A DNA stretch of 33,363 nt. Origin: Mucidula mucida (Eukaryota; Basidiomycota; Agaricomycetes; Agaricales; Physalacriaceae). Under the pieces are notes generated by a model. The model saw only the letters and a program-made list of their open reading frames with translations, did no database searches and had not been told where the DNA came from. Shown in pieces: positions 1-10,763 of the stretch (position 1 is the stretch's first letter; every line of letters begins with the position of its first letter). Location of the stretch: assembly GCA_015501055.1 (NCBI GenBank), contig JADNYV010000377.1, forward strand, positions 1 to 33,363, written 5' to 3'. A program made the position numbers and the translations under genes.

Positions 1-149
1 TCCATTCACCTTCCTCTTTCTTTGGGCTAGTGAAGACCTTATAGAGGTGGTTGTTTTTCATGCCCATTGGGACTGAGGCTGGTAACACAGCAGAGAGGCG
101 CGCAATCTTTGCGACCACGGTGCACATGTAGGCCGCACTTGGCGGCGGC

Positions 150-760
150 GCTGTCATAGTCATGGCGGGTTGATATGAAACAATTTTCAATTTGTTATTG
201 CACAAGTTTGTTGTGGTCAATCATTCACAGGTAGTTTTAAATGGTTTGTGCTGGGAGGTTTAGGTTTATTTGAGATTGGCAAATATAAACAGTAAATACT
301 GTTTAAATTTATGTTTATAAACTGTTTTAAACTGTAGCAAATAGTGACATAATACGGTCACCGCCGGCGTCTATATTGTTTCTCTCTCTCTTACTTACCG
401 TACGCCCGTATCATTTTAATCCTTTCGTCGTCCGAGTCGCACCCGACTCGGACTCTCTACTTATATAAAAGCCGCTACAATTGTCCTAGTTCTCTAGTAC
501 TCGAATCGAGGATTATCTACACGGTCTCTCAGTTCGACAAGCTCTCGTGTGACGCTACCGAGTCACCTCGCTAACGCACATATTTTTGACCCACAACAAC
601 CCTCGACAAAAAACCCTCACCCCGTAGCCCTTGCTCCTGGACGCCATCGGTCTGATCAACCGGTATCAGCCTCGACACTGAGCTACAACCAAAACCCTCT
701 GCTTTTCTTCTAGACCTTCTCAAAAAACTTGATAAACCCCGACAAAATATATCTGCTTGA
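150..760 (+). repeat. LTR-like leader of gypsy element GypA (boundaries unsure)
   Basis: This non-coding stretch lies directly upstream of a gypsy gag gene and has the make-up of an LTR plus leader. A clear TATA box (TATATAAAA, 462-470) follows a perfect 10-bp inverted repeat (430-439 and 444-453). I cannot fix the LTR ends because no second copy is present: the element is cut off in RNase H before its 3' LTR. GGTATCAG at 662-669 resembles part of a primer-binding site for initiator tRNA-Met, which would put the LTR end near 660; this is weak. Bases 1-150 show nothing I recognise. Confidence 0.4.
462..470 (+). promoter_or_regulatory. TATA box of the GypA promoter
   Basis: TATATAAAA, about 310 bp upstream of the first gag ATG (779) and immediately downstream of a perfect 10-bp inverted repeat. 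Position and composition fit the U3/R promoter of a gypsy LTR. The transcription start is inferred, not seen. Confidence 0.55.
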
Positions 761-778
761 ATTCTCATCTCTACTACA

Positions 779-3735
779 ATGTCTGTCCCTCAAAAACAGT
801 ATAATCTTTGCAGCTCCACCCGGAATGCAGCTTTGGCTGTGATCCCCGTGCCGCGCGTTGTTGATACTGGACATGGTACGTCCGCCGCTGTTGATGTCAA
901 TACTGATCTTTCGTCAGTTTCAGCTCTGTCCGGACCACCCAAATCTGCTGCCTCCGTAGCGATCCCCAGGTGGGAACAAACACGTCGGGTTTATCCCAGA
1001 TGAACGACGCTGCCGGTGACCCCCAGCAGGCGCCCGCCGTTGATCCTGAAAATACAGGTCTCTTCACATTCGGTGGAGGATCTGATATCTCCTTCAATAT
1101 TGACCAGGGTCCGCCTGGTCTTACTAGAGACAATAACGCGCCTGGTAGACGTACTGGCTGTGGTTTTACGGACAGTAGTCCCACTGCAAATGAGGAGCTC
1201 ACAAATGAGCAACTTGAAGCTATTATTTTCGCTGAAGAAGAAATGGATGACGATGAACGCGACAGGTACCATCGCCGTCAAGCCTGGGCCGAGTCGCATC
1301 AAGAACGCGAACTCTCTGAGAGCCCCAAACCTGGCCCATCCCGCGATAAGGGGAAGCAGGTTGATTACCGTGAGAGGAACATCCCCGGTATTGATCAGGA
1401 AGACATGAATCCTGAAGTACAGGCTGAGATGCTCCGCATGTACGAAATGCTCAAGAAACAAGATGTCAACATGCAAAAAGCCATCATGGATGGCCTGCTT
1501 GCAAAGACAGCTCAGGAAACCAATGAGAGTCCTGATACGGCACCAATGAAGCCAAAGCCAAGTGCACGACGTCCAGTTACTATTGAGGAAGTAACGGACA
1601 AAGATGACATAGATGTCAGCTCGAGTTCTGAATCAGAACCTGTCAACTTGGAAAAACCGGGTCCAAGACATTCTGAGAATGCGAACAAGAATTCTGCACC
1701 GGCACCCGCCAATCCAAAGCCGGATCTGAAGCAAACCGTTACCATTGAAGAAGTTGTAGACAACAATAATAGTACGGAAGCTTCTCAGAAGGCTAAGAAA
1801 CACCCTGAACGTGAATCTACAGCTCCAGCACCCAGCGAGAGGTCATGTGACAGCAGTTGCATGTCTGTGTCAGTCCAGCCGGTGATTCAGAACCTGATCA
1901 ACAGCAATATGGCGCAAACACGCACCATAATCAACGGTAATCAGCCAGCTGTTCAGTTGACAGCTGGAGGATTTGTTCAGAACATTTCAAGTACCCAGGT
2001 TCCGACGAACAGCTTCTTAGCTCAGGCTCTTTGTGGTGCCGCCAACTAGAACGATGGATCAACGCTTCCTAAGAGACACACTTCCAGGAAGAAGTTGCCC
2101 GCCAAGAAGCAGGCCTCCAAGAAGAAGCAGGCAGCCAAGAAGAAGCGGTTGTTGCGAAAGGCACAGCCATCCAATAATCCAAGTGATAGTTTGGACTCGA
2201 GCAGCTCAGAGTCGTCAAGCAAATCCTCTGACGGCTCGGAGTCGAGCTCTGACTCGGATGAGTCTGGCAATGGTCGTGGCCGTGGCAATTATTGCTTTAG
2301 TTGTGCGAAACCTATTGAGCCAAAGTCGTATGACGGAACACCTGATGTACATCTTGTTAGTCGGTTCATTTCTGAATGTGATGTTTACCTTGAAATGCTA
2401 AATGACAAGTCGAGTCGTGACGTGTTCAACGTCTCTCGTTTCCTCAAAGGCAAAGCCAGACGCTTCTATGATAAGATGGTTCATCAAGACTACTGGTAAT
2501 GGAAACTCACGTACTTCTTCAACGAGATGTTTAACTATTGCTTCCCGAAGGATTTCCTCACGGATCTACAGAATCAAGTTGATACTTGCCGCCAAGGTAG
2601 CCTAACCGTTCGTGATTACGCGTATGAGCTTGATGATCTGTATCACATTCTGAGTGATGAATCGATTGTGCGCGTGTCCTGAAACTGTTCAAGGGTCTGC
2701 GCATCTTGATCCAGAATGAATTGAAGCTTCGTGGGTATCACGCGGAGACATGTACCTGGGACCAAATCCTAGACATGGTGGAAACAGTTGAACAAGTTTT
2801 GAGTTCAAACAAGGCTACGAGTCGTCGTAATTATAATCACCAGCAGCGCGGAAATCACCAATGTACCAACTTCCAAAATGAGGAGAATAAGTACAATCAG
2901 GTTCCGTGGCCCAAGCGTGACTATTCTCCAAAGCCTGCTCATCAGACATCCACTGATGAGGGCCTGGAACAATGGGGTAAACGTCCTGTGAACTTGACGT
3001 GTCGTTGGTCAAAGCCGGCTCCGCCGAAGAACAGCCCATACAAGGGGCGGAAGGGTGGACTGAGTAGGCCTTCCAACCGTCCTGAGCGCCTCTCGCAGAA
3101 GGAGCGTGATAAGCACATTGCAGAAGGAAAGTGTTTCGAGTGCCATGAGACCGGAACACGTCTCCAGGAACTGTCCAACTCGAAACTCTGCCTCTGGGAG
3201 TCGCACAGCACCTCCAGGGCTTCGTGCCGCAAGTATTTGCTTCGACGTAACGGAGACTGAGCGTCTCAATCGCGAAGCGTCTTCTGTGGAAGATCAGACA
3301 CAGATTCAACTCAATCATATGTTGATCGAAGATCTGGAAGACTTACCGAAGACATTTGAACCTCAAATGCTTCCTCAGCTGGCCAAACAACCTGTTATGC
3401 GTGATTACTGGGAGTCCAAGCCCTTCTTCAATATGTTTACTGAGGAGAACATTCACAAATGGACTCACCGGTGGATTGGGCCACTTCTGAGTGATTTTCA
3501 CCTTGAAGATTTGGAGCGAGGCGGACCTTATCCCGGCCATCCAGATACGCCAGACAATGACTCTTGTTTCAGCCTATACAACATATCAAGTGATGAATAT
3601 GTGCTGGTTGACAGCTATCATAATGAAGACCTACCTAATGGTACTTCCGCGGGTATCAAGATCCCTGTTGATGCTCTAAAAGGTCAGGAGTTGTCCGTGT
3701 GGTACTGGATGTACCGGTTCCGCATGGCTAATTAG
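779..3735 (+). pseudogene. GypA gag (capsid-nucleocapsid), broken by stops and frameshifts
   Basis: Structural Gag gene of a Ty3/gypsy retrotransposon. The start at 779 opens a short N-terminal frame that shifts near 960 into a 359-codon acidic, Ser/Pro-rich frame (970-2049) with an imperfect internal duplication around the repeated TIEEV motif. After a TAG at 2047 the same frame continues through a Lys-rich and Ser-rich linker into a retrotransposon gag domain (YDGTPDVHLVSRFI, from about 2326), is cut by TAA at 2497, and shifts frame near 2680. A CCHC zinc knuckle starts at about 3130 (CFECHETG) but is split by a further frameshift: the H and last C lie in the next frame (HVSRNC). An acidic spacer runs to 3735. 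In the aligned reading the 2047 stop replaces CAG and the 2497 stop replaces CAA. No functional product is possible. Confidence 0.8.
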
Positions 3736-3934
3736 CAGTCGCTTCCGTTCCTGTACACAATGTTCCCAAAAGCGGGTGGAGATGTTCTTCTTGGCCTGGT
3801 CCGTGAGTTCCTGAACTAATGGGTTCATTCGTGTTCATACTTTCGACATAGAGTTCTGTGATGTTGAAGGAACTGTATTCAGCATCACGGACACTAGGCT
3901 CCAGATGACGTTCTGAATTAATTGGACGGAGATC

Positions 3935-5680
3935 TTGAACTCTTGCCTATTGCTCGGGAACTGGTGGATGCGACAGATCGAGAAGTTGTGTACTCATTGT
4001 AGTCGCACTGATTTCTGGTCTGATCCTGAGTTCTACTTCGAGACTGAGGAAGACCCTGTCAATCATCTGCATGTCGGCGCAATCGAGAGGAATGCAGGAT
4101 CCGCACGTGACTTTAAACGTTTGGTGCCCCGCCCACTCGTTATTGCAGTCCAGATTGGAGGGAATACTGCTTGTGCCTTGGTGGACTCTGGTTCGCTTGG
4201 TGGCTTTATGTCCACTACATTGGCAGATCAGCTTGGTGTTAAGAAGATACAACTGGAGAAACCACTCGCATTACATCTGGCGGTACAGGGATCACGCTTG
4301 AAGATTAATCATGGCACGAGAGCACTGTTTGAATATCAGGGTATTCGGGAACAACATTACTTTGATATAATTAACCTAGCGAATTACGACTTGATTCTGG
4401 GAACTCCTTTCCTGTTTCAGCACAAGGTGTTGTTCGGAGTCAATGAGTCTCACCTGAACATTGGGAGTGAAGTCTCCGTGCCTATAGAAGGTGTTAATGT
4501 GAGCCAGATTGATGCTTGAATAGCAGAACTTAGCGAAGAACGGCTGGAAGATGTCCGACAGCATCTTCTGGAGTATGCTGACCCGCTGTTTGTCAACGCG
4601 GCTAAGACGCCATTACTGCCGCTCTGAGCTGTCAACCATGAGGTTCCTCTCATAGATGAGAACAAGGTCTACTCTTGGCAACTGTTGCGGTGTCCTGAAG
4701 CCTTGAAGGCACAATGGATTCAGAAGAAGAATGATTATATTGCCCCGGGACGGTGGCGCGTGTCTACCGCACGTAACATGGTTCTCATGCTCTGTATCTA
4801 CAAGCCGCATCGGCCGAAAGATCGACCAGAACTGCGCTGTGTCATTGATTTTTGTGAGCGGAATGCAAATACTGTAAAAATGTCTGCACCCTTACCTGCA
4901 ATCCCGACGATGCTCTGGTGCGTTGCTGGTCACAAGTATGTCTTGATGTTTGATCTACAGAGTGGTTATGAGCAAATGCGCACAATTGATGCTCACGTAC
5001 ATTGTAACGGGATCACCACGCCGGACGGCGTGATTGAGAGCCTGGTACTCGTCCAAGGCGATACCAATGGTCCCGCGACATGTCAGGCACTGATGAATCA
5101 CACGTTCTCGCCGTATCTTGGCGTGTTTGTCAACATGTATCTGGATGACATTGTGGTGTACTCCGACACTCTAGAAGATCATATCAAGCATTGTAAGATT
5201 GTGTTCGACTTACTGCATCGTGAGAAATTTTATCTCAGTAAGAAGAAATGTCAGATAATGCCAAAAGAACTTCACATTCTTGGCCATATCATTGACGGTG
5301 TGGGGATCCGAATGGATCCAGCTAAAGTGGATAGTGTCAAGACTTGGAAGGTTCCGACAAGTAAGGAACTCTTACAGGGTTTCCTTGGTGTGGTCGGGTA
5401 CCTCGCTGACAACGTTGCGAATGTTCGTATTCCGATGGGGGTACTCCATAGCCTGACATCAAAGGAGGTTCTGTTCCGCTAGAACGAGACTCATCAGCGC
5501 ACGTTTCTTGATGTTAAAGAGTACGTTGAGGCTTACCGTAATCACCGTCGTAAACCTCTACGTTATGGTCCCGACGAAGCAACAATCAACATCGTAACCA
5601 ACGCCTGCAGCACTGGAATTTCTGGTGTTGTTAGCCAAGGCGATGACTGGAAGACCGCTCACCCTATACTGTACCTTTAA
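3935..5680 (+). pseudogene. GypA pol fragment: aspartic protease, reverse transcriptase, start of RNase H
   Basis: Pol portion of the same element. The protease is seen around 4190 (ALVDSGSLGGF, where DSG is the usual D-S/T-G active site) with the typical YDLILGTPFL further on. The open frame stops at TGA 4517 and again at TGA 4625, both where Arg (CGA) is expected. The reverse transcriptase follows (4685-5482) with palm motif YLDDIVVYS (both catalytic Asp present) and the later connection region, ending at TAG 5480, where Trp is expected. RNase H begins at about 5580 (VTNACSTGISGVVSQG, with Asn where the first catalytic Asp normally sits) and homology ends at about 5680. Integrase and 3' LTR are missing, so this is a 3'-truncated copy. 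The stretch 3736-3934 is decayed gag-pol spacer with stops in every frame. Confidence 0.85.
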
Positions 5681-5683
5681 TAT

Positions 5684-5795
5684 AATACAGGACTCTAATC
5701 AGAGGGCATTGCAGTACAATACCGGCTCTAATTTAGAGCGCTGTAGATGAGAGCCCGTATTATAATACAAGCGGGTCCGTATTATAATACGGGCC
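5684..5795. repeat. cluster of short AT-rich palindromes at the GypA truncation point
   Basis: Directly after the GypA break lie repeated short palindromes: CCGTATTATAATACGG (5777-5792) is a perfect 16-bp palindrome, a second partial copy (CCCGTATTATAATAC) sits about 23 bp upstream at 5754-5768, and CTCTAATTTAGAG (5727-5739) and CTCTAATCAGAG (5694-5705) form two more small dyads. The arrangement resembles the end of a foldback or MITE-like element, but I see no matching far end. Confidence 0.45.
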
Positions 5796-5844
5796 TCCTG
5801 CCAGATATAGCAGGTGGCAGGGCCCAGTGAACGGCAGTGAACGG

Positions 5845-6285
5845 CACCATGATGCCGTCTGGGCTCAGCAATGCCGGGCCTCGGGGATATCCGAGGAATC
5901 ACGGATGCATCCAAATCCGGATGCACCCGCCCCTGCCGGCGGATTGAGCGCGCCCGCCACACATTCTGGCCAGTACATGCTTGATAAAAAGACTTGTGGC
6001 ATATAGCAGTACGATACAACGTTGCCGCGGGCCATACAGTCACGGAGTAATCCCCAGAATCGACGGGTACATCCATATCTGGATCCTGCCGCCCCCCGCC
6101 CGCGTATTGAGCGTGCCCGCCCCATATCTCAATCAGCGCCGGCTCAAAATACGCCTACCAGAAGTCAGCAACGCTCTACAACGCTGCCACAAGTCATGCA
6201 AGTCATGGGGTATTCTCCAGATATTACGGTTACATCCATATCCATATCCGGATGCAGCCGCTCCCGCCCACCGTATATTTGACAC
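5845..6285. repeat. diverged tandem repeat, about 163-bp period, three units
   Basis: Three units align head to tail. Anchors in each are a GGATAT/GGTATT-like start, a CATCCA-TATCC-GGATGC core and a CCCGCC..ATTGAGCG..GCCCGCC end: roughly 5882-5962, 6045-6123 and 6209-6283, giving a spacing near 163 bp. The intervening halves also align (TACAACGTTGCC at about 6015 versus TACAACGCTGCC at about 6177). The units are clearly diverged, so this is an old satellite-like array. Open frames across it are by-products. Confidence 0.6.
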
Positions 6286-6685
6286 TGTTCCAAGCCTCAG
6301 TTGCATCTGCAGACTCCTCAAAGGACCGACTCCCTCTCTGATCCCACATCGAGACTTGGTGCAGGCATTCGGGCCTCTCTAGGCGATGCATTATGCACGT
6401 GACTGATGACGACTCGGAGCACTTCAATGGCGCGCACTGTCTGACGTCTCCGTATATGATTTCTGTTGCTCACCAACTTTTTTCAGTGAGATACTTGTCT
6501 CAAATGACATTTCTGCTATTGATCATACCATCCGATGTAGTTCTGGCCTACTTCTACGCTCAGATCCGGCCAACTTCCTAATCGGGACGGGCGTGTTGCA
6601 AACCAGGGCAAGTGCGCGCTGACGCGCCCGTGGACAGTGCAGGATTGACACAATTTTAGTCTTGCAAAACAGCTATACATTCCGT
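6286..6685. other. non-coding spacer, nothing recognised
   Basis: No convincing gene, RNA or repeat seen between the tandem repeat and the KDZ fragment. Confidence 0.5.
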
Positions 6686-7547
6686 TTATTCCTCTTCTAC
6701 ATCTAAGTCACCGTTCTCATCACCTCCATCTTCTTCCTCTTCCGGATCAAGTTCAACTTCTACTACACGTGATACGGGAAGTCCGTCTAGCAGTTCTTGG
6801 CCGAGTGCCCAAATCCCCTGCCAATGACTCTCGAGGTCATCCGCCACTCTATCCTGACGGCTCACCTGTTCCGCTGCGAAAGCGGAAAGACCCTGTTGAT
6901 ATGAGGCGTCCAGTCCGGCAAGCTGCTCCCATCCACGCATCTGCCACACGTCCCGATTCCACCGGCAATATGCAATGACACGACACATCTCTTCCAAAAG
7001 AAGTGCAACCTCCTCCTCCCAGCACATCTTGCGCGCGCGAGCCTTGCACCACTCAATCTTGAGTGCTGTGCCAAATTGAAATTCAAAGATCATGATTCTC
7101 AAAAGGGAGCTCACCTTCGTGAATCACCGGTTGGTTGTTGCATGTAGCAACACTCAATGAGTCAACGGGCTTGGCGTAGCTGTACCATATCCAGGATAGT
7201 TGGCGACAACCCTCACCCTGAGACACCACCGCATTTTTGCTTGAAGGGCCGTTGATCAGCTTATCAATCAAGCCTCGCTCAGCGAGAGCTCGCCTGTCGG
7301 CGACTTCTTCGGCTGTCAGTAGCCGCTTGTTTATACCCCTGACATCACTAGCATTCAAGACACGCAATTCCCGTTCCCAAGACCTATGTTCGCGAAGTCG
7401 AAACAGCGCATTCCGCGCCCAGCGATAGCGAAGTTTATTGAGGTATACGCTGACTTGAACCTTGCGCTGTACGCCCTCCGCACAAGTTGTAGGATTTTGG
7501 CCCGTGACATTTTGGACAGTGAAAAGATGGCCGGCAGAGAGTCCTAG
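6686..7547 (-). pseudogene. 3' exons of a KDZ-type transposase (5'-truncated)
   Basis: C-terminal part of a Kyakuja-Dileera-Zisupton (KDZ) transposase. Two exons can be joined: 7547-7115 and 7065-6686, with a 49-nt GTGAGC...CACAG intron (7114-7066). Splicing restores the family hallmark order: a TVQNVTGQNPTT stretch, a basic helical segment, RVLNASDVRG, LSWIWYS, then ALKIEWCKARARK and WEEEVALLLEEM, and an acidic tail ending at TAA 6686. A 3' splice site (TTTACAG, 7554-7548) begins the first exon, but nothing upstream up to about 8090 matches the CxC2 or catalytic portions, so the 5' part of the gene is gone. Unlike the other KDZ copy in the window this remnant has no internal stop, suggesting a younger or less exposed copy. 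Confidence 0.75.
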
Positions 7548-7551
7548 CTGT

Positions 7552-8090
7552 AAATATCAGCGTCCTGCCTATTGCTGTAGCTAAACACCTGCTTTACTGC
7601 CCTACTAGTCCTAGCTACTGGCTAGCTAGCATGCTTCTATGGTCCTGAGCTACATATGGGTTCCCGGAGCGCACTGCCACACGGTCCCGGTACTGGGGCA
7701 TCCAGGGGTAGGGTCTCATGCCCGTTTGGGAATGGGCACCGCATCCAAATCCTCTCTCGGCTGTCCCCAAAACCGGTTTGGGATGACGCCGGATCCTCGG
7801 GTGTAGCCGCGCCCCATTTGGGTTGTGGCAGTGCAGCCCGCCTATCCCGCCCATAATCCGCTGGGTACCGCTCTACCGCTGCCGTCCCAGGAACACTTGT
7901 TCAGCATCCTATTATGATGGCCATCAAACATTTCAACCTTCAATGCTTCCAATTCGGCATCCCTAGGGCATAGCGCAGTGCGGCGGGTTTGGTACGGGCA
8001 CGTTGGGATACCGGGCAGCTGGGTCTGACCAGCACGATGAAGCGTGAGCGTGAAAACACGTATCTTTGACGTGTGATGTGTCAGTGAATG
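7552..8090. other. non-coding stretch upstream of the KDZ remnant
   Basis: Contains short TAGCTA-type motifs near 7608-7630 and GC-rich sequence (7656-7860) with open frames on both strands but no recognisable protein. It may be transposon flank or the site where the KDZ 5' end was lost. Confidence 0.4.
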
Positions 8091-8192
8091 GATGGCGGCA
8101 AAATGGAGCGGGTGGCGGCAAAATGGAGCGGGATGGCGGCAAAACGGAGCGGGATGGCGGCAAAATGGAGCGGGATGGCGGCAAAATGGCGA
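8091..8192 (+). repeat. minisatellite, 21-bp unit, about five copies
   Basis: Unit GATGGCGGCAAAATGGAGCGG repeated at 8091, 8112 (one base short), 8132 (one T-to-C change), 8153 and a partial last copy at 8174. The near identity of the copies shows recent expansion. Frames through it encode only repetitive peptides on both strands and are not credible genes. Bases 8193-8546 contain nothing recognised. Confidence 0.9.
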
Positions 8193-8546
8193 CGAGAGGC
8201 TATCCAGTACGCTGTTGAACGATCTGCTCCTTTTAGCACGCCTTGTAATTATATTCCATTTTATTTGCGCCACACAGACATCATCCACATTCTACTTGGC
8301 TACAACGGACTCTAATACTACTGTAAATAAATATAATCTTTATTATCACCATGCTGGCACTACGCTCCTGGACGTTATCCCAATTCCCGCCAGTCTCCAC
8401 AACATTCGGATCCACCGGGCTGATATGTCGCAGACATTGAATTTTGTCTAAGTCCAACTATGTGACATCATCATTGCTGGACCTCACCACTTACCACGAA
8501 GTCTTATCTTTGGCGACGTTCTACTCATTCGCTCTTGAAATTTTTT

Positions 8547-8554
8547 TTTAGCGG
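8547..8554. repeat. left target-site duplication of the hAT element
   Basis: TTTAGCGG, paired with TTTGGCGG at 10967-10974 (7 of 8 bases). Eight base pairs is the duplication length of the hAT superfamily. Confidence 0.75.
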
Positions 8555-8898
8555 TAGACCTGGGCACGAGTGTGCACTCGGGTGCACTTGCACTCTTAAA
8601 GCGGGTCATTCACAGCTCCAAGCCGGACACCCGCACTCGAGTAACACCCGGGTGCAGCACTTGAGTGCGGCACCAACTCGCGAGTGTTTCGCGCACCCGA
8701 GTGTCTTGCCACTCGGGTAGGGTGGCGGGTGCACCCGTGTACACCCGCCTGGCAATATCAGTCCGTCAGTCCAGAATTAACTATGTAAAATTATAGTATG
8801 AATGCTACGCTACAGCAGTTAGAAATGATTGAATATGTAGATATCTAAACTATAAGTCAGAAACAGTTAAGAACAGAAGGAAAAACTCACAGCGAGAA

Positions 8899-10136
8899 CT
8901 ACTCCTCATCCGAAGAATCATCATCATCAATAACAATGGGTTCACCATCTCCCCCCTCCTCCTCAAGCGTTAATAGACTTTTGAAAAGGAATCAAACATA
9001 CTCACTCAACCATATCCAAGACCACCACAAAAAGCTTGCCATCATGGACGAAGGAGAGCATAACACCCAGAAACTCATGCCCATTCCCAGCAGTCCAGCA
9101 GTCAAAAATGAGATTGAACCGTCCCTCATGTTCCTCCAGCAACTTCTTCAACTCCTCTTGCGTCATCTTAAACGCCTCGTAAATGTCGCGGCGAAGGGTT
9201 CGTCGAGAAGGCGGCTTCGCGTTGGGATTAAGATAGGTGAACACATTGATTAGCTCATCGTCCTCAATCATGGCATCAGGACGATGGCGGCGAGTGAACC
9301 AGTTTAACATCTTGTACCAGAACATTCCCTTGCAAAACTTGCGGGGGATTTTGTCGGTGATCTTTGGTTGTTTGCCTTCCTTGGCCGCATGTGCCGCGTT
9401 GCACGTCTTGGCATGATTCACAAGATTTGATCCGCCACTGAAGCCAACGGGGCGAAGATGAGTGCTGCCCGTCCTGCGTGAAAGTGAGAATTACTACACG
9501 CAAAAAGAACATATCATGTACGTCTTGCAGGTAAACCTATGGTAGAACTTCTGCTTGGAAGCGTCGTAGATGACTTCAATGTCGTCTTTGAAGTGCTTGT
9601 ACTGACTGGACGTCCAACGAGCGCAAAGTTTGGCTGGAAGCATAGTCAGTCAAATATCATGGAAATTCTAGGAATGACTCACGAAGATTCCATTGATGCC
9701 ACTCTAACGTATTCTTCTTTGGGATCTTGCTGTTCTCCTCCTCCTCGGGTGCTGGATCCTGCTCGTCAACCCACTTGTCCTCCGTCGACTTTTTCTTCCT
9801 CTGCTTCTTCTTCTCCACCTCCTTCTGTTTTCGAGCAGGAGAAGCGCTCCTTTTCTTCTTCTTTGGCGGCTGCTCCTCCTCCTCCTCGCCACTGCTTGGC
9901 GCGTCAGGGTCAACGTCTGCAAGCAGGGGCTTGCGCTTGTTGATGCGCTGCGCTGTACCAACAGGGGGCACAGACTCCGTAGGACCTGCGGGCCTCTTCT
10001 TGCCATTGGCGGGAGGACGTTTTGGCGCGGCCTTGACATTGTCGGATTTCTTCTGCGCGTCAGTCTTCCTACAGGTATCGCTTTTCTTGCCCGAGTCCGT
10101 CGCCTTCTTGCTGGAGGTTGCTTTCGCTTTTGCCAT
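8899..10136 (-). pseudogene. hAT transposase, N-terminal half, internally deleted
   Basis: Exon 1 (10136-9683) encodes a Lys-rich, acidic N-terminus with several basic clusters (likely nuclear localisation). A 49-nt intron (9682-9634, GTGAGT...CCAG) leads to exon 2 (9633-9522), and a 48-nt intron (9521-9474) to exon 3 (9473-9002). Joined, exons 2-3 give a BED-type zinc-finger region (TCKT...NLVNHAKTC) and the start of the hAT catalytic domain (FNLIFDCWTAGNGHEFLGVML, then VVLDMVE). The frame stops at a TGA that overlaps a GTGAGTATG donor-like site at 9005. Only 28 bp later an acidic tail (DDDDSSDEE, stop at 8899) is in frame if that 28-bp stretch is removed. That is too short for an intron here, so I infer that most of the catalytic core, the dimerisation domain and most of an intron were deleted, leaving the two ends of the gene fused. 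Confidence 0.7.
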
Positions 10137-10675
10137 CCCTTTAAAAAAATGTTACTATTGAGTAGATAGAGATAATGATGAGCCTACCGAGTATGAAGGA
10201 TTTGAATTGAGAACGTCTAAATAAGAATCCAGTCAGTGAGGACAACACAAAAACGTTATGCGCCACATACCAGGAGATGATGGCGGCGATGAGAAACCCT
10301 GAAAAACACAAAATGTCAGTCCGTATACAACAGCAGCAAGATATGCGCGCACCACGTACTGGACAACAGAGGAATGTGTACGCCGTCCGCCCATATTGGG
10401 TACACAGCCAAGTACCGACGTAATGTCGAGTACCTATGAAACTGGTGCGGCGCACAAAACAAATTTGATACGCTGCAAGAGTGCAACTGCCAAGACAAAT
10501 TCGAGCAGCGCAAGAGAGAGGCGGGAAGACGGAAGAGAGGACGAGGTCGCTGAGGTGAGAGAGTAACGTAAGGTGACTTGGACGTGAAATCCCGATATTG
10601 GGCTGTGTTTGGCTGCATCATTGCTTGGCCGTCTTTGGCACTGGTGGCGCGTTCAGAAAAGTTAAGGTCTGTCAA

Positions 10676-10763
10676 GACCGTTTGGCGGAGTGGTCGCGCC
10701 CATTGTTGTGATGTTGATCGCAAAGCGGTCAGAGCCCCGTGAGTTCGATTCTTGCGGGGTTCA
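10676..10763 (+). other. tRNA-like sequence with pol III A and B boxes (tRNA pseudogene or SINE head)
   Basis: TGGCGGAGTGG at 10683-10693 matches the internal A box, and GAGTTCGATTC at 10741-10751 matches the B box, at normal spacing. The T-arm is a 9-bp stem (10735-10743 with 10751-10759) around a 7-nt loop TTCGATT, longer than the 5 bp of a true tRNA. The expected acceptor stem is poor (about 5 of 7 pairs with wobbles), and I cannot assign an anticodon. It lies inside the hAT element, just inside the right subterminal repeats. A degenerate tRNA or a tRNA-derived SINE head are the main readings. Confidence 0.45.

Noticed and set aside
991..1476. 161-codon minus-strand frame
   Set aside because: Lies antisense to the GypA gag frame and has no motif of its own.
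7842..8288. 148-codon minus-strand frame with repeated Phe-Cys-Arg-His-Pro-Ala-Pro units
   Set aside because: The repeats are a by-product of the 21-bp minisatellite; all frames through it on both strands are open and repetitive, and the flanks show no domain.
8555..8760. Possible CRISPR-like or regulatory array from the repeated ACCCG/ACTCG motifs
   Set aside because: Irregular spacing and mirrored partner at 10775-10966 show these are hAT subterminal repeats; CRISPR arrays are not expected in a eukaryotic genome.
9727..10161. 144-codon plus-strand frame, Ser/Phe-rich
   Set aside because: Antisense of the Lys/Glu-rich exon 1 of the hAT transposase; composition is that of complementary AAG/GAG codons.
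10141..10455. 104-codon minus-strand frame with hydrophobic stretches
   Set aside because: Falls in the 5' region of the hAT element, no signal or domain, and is interrupted by likely splice sites.
10676..10763. Functional tRNA gene
   Set aside because: Acceptor stem does not close, the T-stem is too long and no anticodon loop can be placed, despite good A and B boxes.
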